This document shows, one piece after another, positions 3,527 through 7,030 of a DNA stretch of 7,030 nt. The DNA is from Anaerolineae bacterium. GTDB lineage: Bacteria; Chloroflexota; Anaerolineae; B4-G1. Positions within the stretch are counted from its first letter, which is position 1, and each line of letters begins with the position of its first letter. The DNA is taken from positions 1-7,030 of the forward strand of contig JAUWOI010000229.1 in the NCBI GenBank assembly GCA_030612185.1, read 5' to 3'. Made by a program: the position numbers and the translations under genes. The notes beneath the pieces were generated by a model. It did not search any database and had not been told where the DNA came from. It saw nothing but the letters and a program-made list of their open reading frames with translations.

Positions 3527-6430
3527 ATGTCCCAACCGGTTAATCCCTACGTGGTGGGGGCCCCTATGCAGGGGGAAAGAGGATTCTTTGGCCGGCAGGA
3601 CACGCTGGACTGGGTGGTGCGGGGACTGCGTAACCCGGCCACCAGTTCTCTGGTTCTATTCGGCCAGCGGCGTATCGGCAAGACCACCCTCCTCCTGCAA
3701 CTTCGACGCACCCTGCCTGCCGATGCCTTCCTGCCCGTCTACTTCGACCTGCAGGACCAGGCCACTCGCCCTCTGGGCCAGGTGTTGGCCGATCTGGCCG
3801 ACACCGTCGCCGAGCAGGCTGGCCTGGAGCCACCCGATCCAGAGGCCCTCGACGACCGGGGCCTGTTTTTCGTCCGCACCTTCCTGCCCCAGCTTTACGC
3901 GGTACTAGGGAAGAATCGTCGTCCCGTTTTCCTCCTGGACGAGTTTGATGTGCTGGACGAAGCAACCGAAGAAGAACTACCAGCGATGGCGGCGGCCCAA
4001 TCTTTTCTCCGGTTCATACGCCGTGTGATGACCAAAGATTCTCGCCCAGTCTTCGTCTTCGTCGTCGGCCGGCGGGTTGATGATCTGGCTCTGGACTTCA
4101 CCGCCGCCTTCAAAGCCTCGCTGGTGCGAGAGGTCTGGGTGCTGGGCCGGGAAAGCGCTGAAGCGATGGTGCGTCAGGCGGAGGCTCCAGATCAGAATGG
4201 CACACTGCGTTTTACTGACCGGGCCGTGGCGCGCGTCTTGAGTCTCACGAGTGGACACCCTTATCTGACCCAGTTGCTCTGCCAGCAGGTCTGGGAGCGG
4301 GCCTACGCGGGGAATCCCACTGCGCCGCCGCAAGTAGACGTGCCGGAGGTAGAGGCCGCCGTGCCCAGCGCGCTGGAGATGGGCGACCAGGCGCTGGCCT
4401 GGCTTTGGAATGGGCTGAGTCTGGCCGAGAAGGTCTACGCTGCCGGCCTGGCCGGGGCTGTCGGTGAAGAGGAGACCATCACAGAGGACCGGGGGGTGCA
4501 ATTGCTGACGGACCACGCTGCCCGGTTGCGCACGCGAGAGGTGGAACTGATGGCTCCCCGCGACCTGGTGAGGCGACGGGTGTTGGATTTGACCGGGGAT
4601 CAGGAGCACTGTTTTGCCGTCGAACTCTTCCGCCGCTGGATACGTCAGTCTAGGTCCCTCCGGGATGTGAAAGATGAGTTAGACCGGGTGGATCCACTGG
4701 CCGAGGAACTCTTTGGCTTGGGCCAAGAGTTTTTCCGACGCAATCAGTTGAAGGCGGCCGCCCGCTATTTCCGGGATGCGCTAGCGGCGAACCCCCATCA
4801 CTTCCACGCCCGGTTTCGCCTGGGTGAGACGCTGCTGCGACTGGCCCAGACCGACAAAGCAGTGGCCGAACTGGAGCGGGCCTACGAACTGGACCGAGAG
4901 GAGGCGCGTTTGCTGTTGACCCGTGCACTGGTGGCTCAGGCAAGAGCGCGGGAGGCGGCGGGGGATGAGGAAGGAGTACTGGCGGTCTGCGAGCGGGCGC
5001 TCCAGGTCTTCCCTAACGAACGTACGGCCCGAAAGATACAGAGTGCCATCTTGGTGCGCCGGTTGGAAGCAGAGGCGCGGGGTTATGAGCAGGCGGAGCG
5101 GTGGGCAGAGGCCGCTGCGATCTACGAACAATTGGTGACCGAGGCCCTCGACGCAGAGGGCTGGGAGGCGTGGGAAGCAGCGCTCGAACGCTGTCGGAAG
5201 GAGGAGCATCTGGCTTGCCTCTTCGGCGAGGGCATCAGGGCGTTGGAGAAGAGGAACTGGCACCGGGCTCAGGAGTCTTTTGCCAAGGTAGTCCACGGCC
5301 GGCCGGGCTATAGGGTAGACAAACAACTGGCGGCCCGGTTGTTGTTACAGGCCGTATTGCGGAAGCCCGTTCGGAAGTATGGACGAGTCATTGCCGCTGC
5401 ACTCACCGTCGTTGTTCTAATGGTCGTGGCTGGCGTCTTGTATTTCCAACCCTGGAAGGAGGCTCAGGTTCTGCCGCCAGCCGAGTTGCCAGAGAATTGG
5501 GAGCACGTCAGCACCCACCGCCTCGACACCAACCGTGACAATAACCAGGAGTGGGTCGTGCTATACCGCTTCGACCTGCCGGCTGAGACCGAGCAGCCAC
5601 CGCGAGTACTCGTGGCGGGGCTCGTGGCGGAGGGTAGCGGTCCTATCGCGGGTGTCGTCTACCAACTGGACGATAGCAGTTCCCCTGTCCCCATTCCCTA
5701 CGAGTTGCGCCCCCGGGGTGGTGACTATTTATGCGAGTATGAATGTATCGCTGTTATGGAGGACGTCCTGTCTGGGCTACCAGGCCCTGAACTGATCGTG
5801 CGTGATCGCTGCAACGACAAAACGATAAGGTTGTCCATATTCTACTGGGAACCGAACGAGGAGGAATATCTACCGCAGGGGCATTTCAGCGGCAGCAATA
5901 TAAAAGTCGAATTGGACAGTGTCACGGTTGACCAGTACCTGCCACACCGCGCCCAATTGGCGCTGCGACAGATTTACCACCCCTATAATGATGAGATATA
6001 CTACGAACCGTTCGACCAGGGTGTTCTCGTGGTGCCTGAGAAATACGAACTCACCTTCTACCAGGCAGAGCCCAAGGATGTCATGCGCTCTCCCTATCCC
6101 GAGAAGGTCGTACTTACATTCTACAACCACTACACCGATGACGAGCAGGCTGCGGAGTACTTCACCGAGAAAGGGTGGGAGCAATTGGAGCAGTGCGCCG
6201 CCGGCCGGTGTGGGTGCACCTCAGCACGCAGTGAGATCGCCCACGTGCGCGTGACCAACTTGCAATCTGGAGAGGATGCTGGCTCTGACTGGGTCACTTT
6301 CGATTTTGACGTCATCTGTGAGCGTCGGAACAGTGCGCCGGAAGACGAAACCTCTGTACGATGGTATCTCGTCCGGCAGGATGGCCGCTGGAAGTTGGAC
6401 AATGCGGAAGTGATACCCGCCGAGGAGTAG
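3527..6430 (+). CDS. AAA ATPase / TPR / single-membrane-span protein (967 aa)
   Basis: The protein opens NPYVVGAPM...FFGRQ, the lead-in of ORC/CDC6-like (AAA_16-type) ATPases, which supports ATG 3527 despite a weak AGGG SD 13 nt upstream. Walker A is GQRRIGKTT (46-54), Walker B is VFLLDEFD (134-141), and the VFVFVVGRR strand (175-183) suits sensor 1; a winged-helix-like region may follow to about 380. Residues 390-590 hold TPR-like helical repeats (for example EFFRRNQLKAAARYFRDALA). RKPVRKYGR then precedes one membrane span (about 620-640), so the ATPase and TPR parts are cytoplasmic by the positive-inside rule. The outside part (650-967) has a domain with paired cysteines (736, 740) and an NTF2-like end (about 855-960). 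Residues 691-702 (PPRVLVAGLVAE) come from a palindromic repeat. It is probably a signalling or scaffold NTPase; ligand and partners are unknown. It is convergent with minE. Confidence 0.8.
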   Translation: MSQPVNPYVVGAPMQGERGFFGRQDTLDWVVRGLRNPATSSLVLFGQRRIGKTTLLLQLRRTLPADAFLPVYFDLQDQATRPLGQVLADLADTVAEQAGLEPPDPEALDDRGLFFVRTFLPQLYAVLGKNRRPVFLLDEFDVLDEATEEELPAMAAAQSFLRFIRRVMTKDSRPVFVFVVGRRVDDLALDFTAAFKASLVREVWVLGRESAEAMVRQAEAPDQNGTLRFTDRAVARVLSLTSGHPYLTQLLCQQVWERAYAGNPTAPPQVDVPEVEAAVPSALEMGDQALAWLWNGLSLAEKVYAAGLAGAVGEEETITEDRGVQLLTDHAARLRTREVELMAPRDLVRRRVLDLTGDQEHCFAVELFRRWIRQSRSLRDVKDELDRVDPLAEELFGLGQEFFRRNQLKAAARYFRDALAANPHHFHARFRLGETLLRLAQTDKAVAELERAYELDREEARLLLTRALVAQARAREAAGDEEGVLAVCERALQVFPNERTARKIQSAILVRRLEAEARGYEQAERWAEAAAIYEQLVTEALDAEGWEAWEAALERCRKEEHLACLFGEGIRALEKRNWHRAQESFAKVVHGRPGYRVDKQLAARLLLQAVLRKPVRKYGRVIAAALTVVVLMVVAGVLYFQPWKEAQVLPPAELPENWEHVSTHRLDTNRDNNQEWVVLYRFDLPAETEQPPRVLVAGLVAEGSGPIAGVVYQLDDSSSPVPIPYELRPRGGDYLCEYECIAVMEDVLSGLPGPELIVRDRCNDKTIRLSIFYWEPNEEEYLPQGHFSGSNIKVELDSVTVDQYLPHRAQLALRQIYHPYNDEIYYEPFDQGVLVVPEKYELTFYQAEPKDVMRSPYPEKVVLTFYNHYTDDEQAAEYFTEKGWEQLEQCAAGRCGCTSARSEIAHVRVTNLQSGEDAGSDWVTFDFDVICERRNSAPEDETSVRWYLVRQDGRWKLDNAEVIPAEE
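5597..5619 (+). repeat. 23-bp palindromic element, family 2, copy 1 (inside the ATPase gene)
   Basis: CCACCGC, GAGTACTC and GTGGCGGG run together here. The copy is read as PPRVLVAG at residues 691-698. It is followed by a 12-bp near-exact tandem duplication of its tail: CTCGTGGCGGGG (5609-5620) and CTCGTGGCGGAG (5621-5632). Removing only the 23 bp would bring a TAG into frame within eight codons, so at this site the element is part of the open frame. A 36-nt (12-codon) insertion in total would explain that. Confidence 0.8.
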
Positions 6431-6457
6431 GAAGAAGACAGGCAGTAACCGGGGCTG

Positions 6458-6480
6458 CCACCGCGAGTACTCGTGGCGGT
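6458..6480 (+). repeat. 23-bp palindromic element, family 2, copy 2 (intergenic)
   Basis: Lies between the convergent ATPase and minE stops. It is identical to copy 1 except for the last base (T instead of G), which extends the pairing CACCGC/GCGGTG to 6 bp. Just upstream GGCAG (6441-6445) pairs with CTGCC (6455-6459), forming a competing hairpin. There is no T-run on either strand, so an intrinsic terminator role is possible but unsupported. The rest of the 6431-6531 gap shows nothing else. Confidence 0.75.
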
Positions 6481-6591
6481 GCCTTTGCGGTTCAAGTGCC
6501 GAAGACTGTGTGACTAGGAACTGTCAACTCGTCATCGTCTGCGTCTGGCCAGTAAGGGAATGTCGGCGACCAGGCGTGATTCGTGCGTACT

Positions 6592-6614
6592 CCACTGCGA
6601 GTACTCGTGGCAGG
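6592..6614 (+). repeat. 23-bp palindromic element, family 2, copy 3 (in minE C-terminal coding)
   Basis: CCACTGC, GAGTACTC and GTGGCAGG. It differs from copy 4 by C to T at position 5 and G to A at position 21. These two positions pair in the CYGC/GCRG stem, so the change looks compensatory. In minE it lies between the codons for SQ and ST; exact removal restores SQSTHESRLVADIP. Confidence 0.85.
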
Positions 6615-6696
6615 CTGGGAGAAGGTCACCTGAACATCATCGGCGTCAATGGCGACGTGGCGCGAAATCGCAGTGATGATCTCGTCCTTGAGCCTG

Positions 6697-6719
6697 CCAC
6701 CGCGAGTACTCGTGGCGGG
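6697..6719 (+). repeat. 23-bp palindromic element, family 2, copy 4 (in minE central coding)
   Basis: CCACCGC, GAGTACTC and GTGGCGGG, identical to copy 1. Exact removal joins minE codons AAC-AGG-CTC, giving PALLNRLKDEI, the normal loop between the MinD-contact region and the dimerisation domain. All four copies in the window share one strand orientation. Confidence 0.85.
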
Positions 6720-6850
6720 TTCAGCAACGCGGGTGAGATACTGGTTCGGTCGTGGGCCAGCACCAGGCGCAGCCTCTCTTTGGCAACTTCCCCGCTCGAC
6801 GGTTCGTAATGATGGCCTCGCAGGCGTTCAAAGAACTTCATGACGATCTC

Positions 6851-7030
6851 CTACCCAGAGCGCACGAAACGGAAAACTCGCTCAAACAGACCAGGCTCAC
6901 GCAGAGTCAGGAATGGCACATCCTTTCCTTGCAGCCGGCGAGCGATGTTGTGAAATGCCTGTCCAGCCAGGGAACTGTCTTTAGAGAAGGCAAGAGGCCG
7001 CCCCCGATTCGCAGTGACCAGGATGGCCTG
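6851..7030 (-). CDS. minD: MinD septum-site ATPase, C-terminal 59 residues
   Basis: The frame enters from the window edge and ends at TAG 6853-6851. It reads QAILVTANRGRPLAFSKDSS, then LAGQAFHNIARRLQGKDVPF, then LTLREPGLFERVFRFVRSG. The AGQAFHNIARRLQG stretch is the usual last helix of the MinD deviant-Walker ATPase fold. GLFERVFRFVRSG forms the amphipathic membrane-targeting helix, with hydrophobic and basic residues alternating. MinD binds the membrane as an ATP dimer, recruits MinC and is released by MinE. The nine-base gap to minE and an SD inside the stop region indicate one operon in the common minD-minE order. The visible part has no repeat insertion; minC is not in view. Confidence 0.85.
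   Translation of the reverse strand, partial: QAILVTANRGRPLAFSKDSSLAGQAFHNIARRLQGKDVPFLTLREPGLFERVFRFVRSG

Larger units (their letters stand above)
6532..6841 (-). pseudogene. minE: minE, cell-division topological specificity factor, interrupted twice by 23-bp palindromes
   Basis: MinE drives MinD off the membrane and sets up pole-to-pole Min oscillation, keeping FtsZ rings at midcell. ATG 6841-6839 opens MKFFERLRG, the membrane-binding amphipathic start. SGEVAKERLRLVLAHDR, the MinD-contact helix typical of the family, and SISPALLN follow. There a 23-bp palindrome (6697-6719) shifts the frame. LKDEIITAISRHVAIDADDV and QVTFSQ continue in another frame (from 6692), until a second palindrome (6592-6614) shifts it again. 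STHESRLVADIPLLARRRR then ends at TGA 6534-6532. Deleting both 23-bp inserts gives one 87-residue protein, against 88 in E. coli, with no other defect. An SD, TAGGAG, overlaps the minD stop. As read conventionally, translation would make about 40 MinE residues plus a 31-residue aberrant tail. Family identity is near certain; whether it is inactive is not. Confidence 0.9.

Noticed and set aside
6441..6480. Intrinsic terminator between the convergent ATPase gene and minE
   Set aside because: Good hairpins but no T-tract after them on either strand; the same palindrome lies inside genes, so it is better explained as a repeat.
6510..6809. Plus-strand 99-residue frame over the minE region
   Set aside because: It is antisense to a clear MinE and contains ASTRG strings produced by the palindromes; no SD or family resemblance.

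Overview
The window looks like a piece of a GC-rich bacterial chromosome, most likely Chloroflexota (Anaerolineae-like), possibly from an environmental assembly. The reasons are the tandem DUF1670-type helix-turn-helix proteins, a large AAA ATPase-TPR-membrane protein of a kind common in that phylum, and a secreted-type phosphatase ending in a YFPIIL-like tail. This placement is inference; there is no rRNA or other marker to fix it.

Layout. At 1-70 (minus) is the N-terminus of an unrecognised gene. The stretch 71-427 holds no gene but contains a purine/pyrimidine inverted repeat, a hairpin resembling a CRISPR repeat 3' end, and a sigma70-like promoter whose -35 box sits in a perfect TGTGA-N6-TCACA palindrome. 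At 428-2092 (plus) are two overlapping tandem DUF1670-family genes. An uninterrupted 554-codon frame hides this arrangement, because gene A changes frame at a 19-bp palindromic insertion and gene B starts at an ATGA overlap. The pair is bracketed by inverted copies of a GACACYTGTC / CATACCC sequence and carries an in-phase A6G motif just before the overlap, so it resembles a two-ORF IS-like unit. At 2161-2325 (plus) is a probable gene remnant. At 2276-3283 (minus) is a calcineurin-like metallophosphoesterase. At 3527-6430 (plus) is the 967-residue ATPase-TPR-membrane protein. At 6532-7030 (minus) are minE and the end of minD, convergent with the ATPase gene.

The main result is that very short palindromic elements have inserted repeatedly into coding sequence. 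A 23-bp family (core GAGTACTC) occurs four times: once inside the ATPase gene in an open frame, once between genes, and twice inside minE. Each minE copy breaks the frame; removing exactly 23 bp at each site restores a canonical 87-residue MinE. An unrelated family (CCTGTCTGCC...ACAGGCAGG) hit DUF1670 gene A twice, with a 19-bp frame-breaking copy and a 27-bp in-frame copy. Either these genes are recently broken, or the elements are bypassed or removed during expression. The sequence alone cannot decide.
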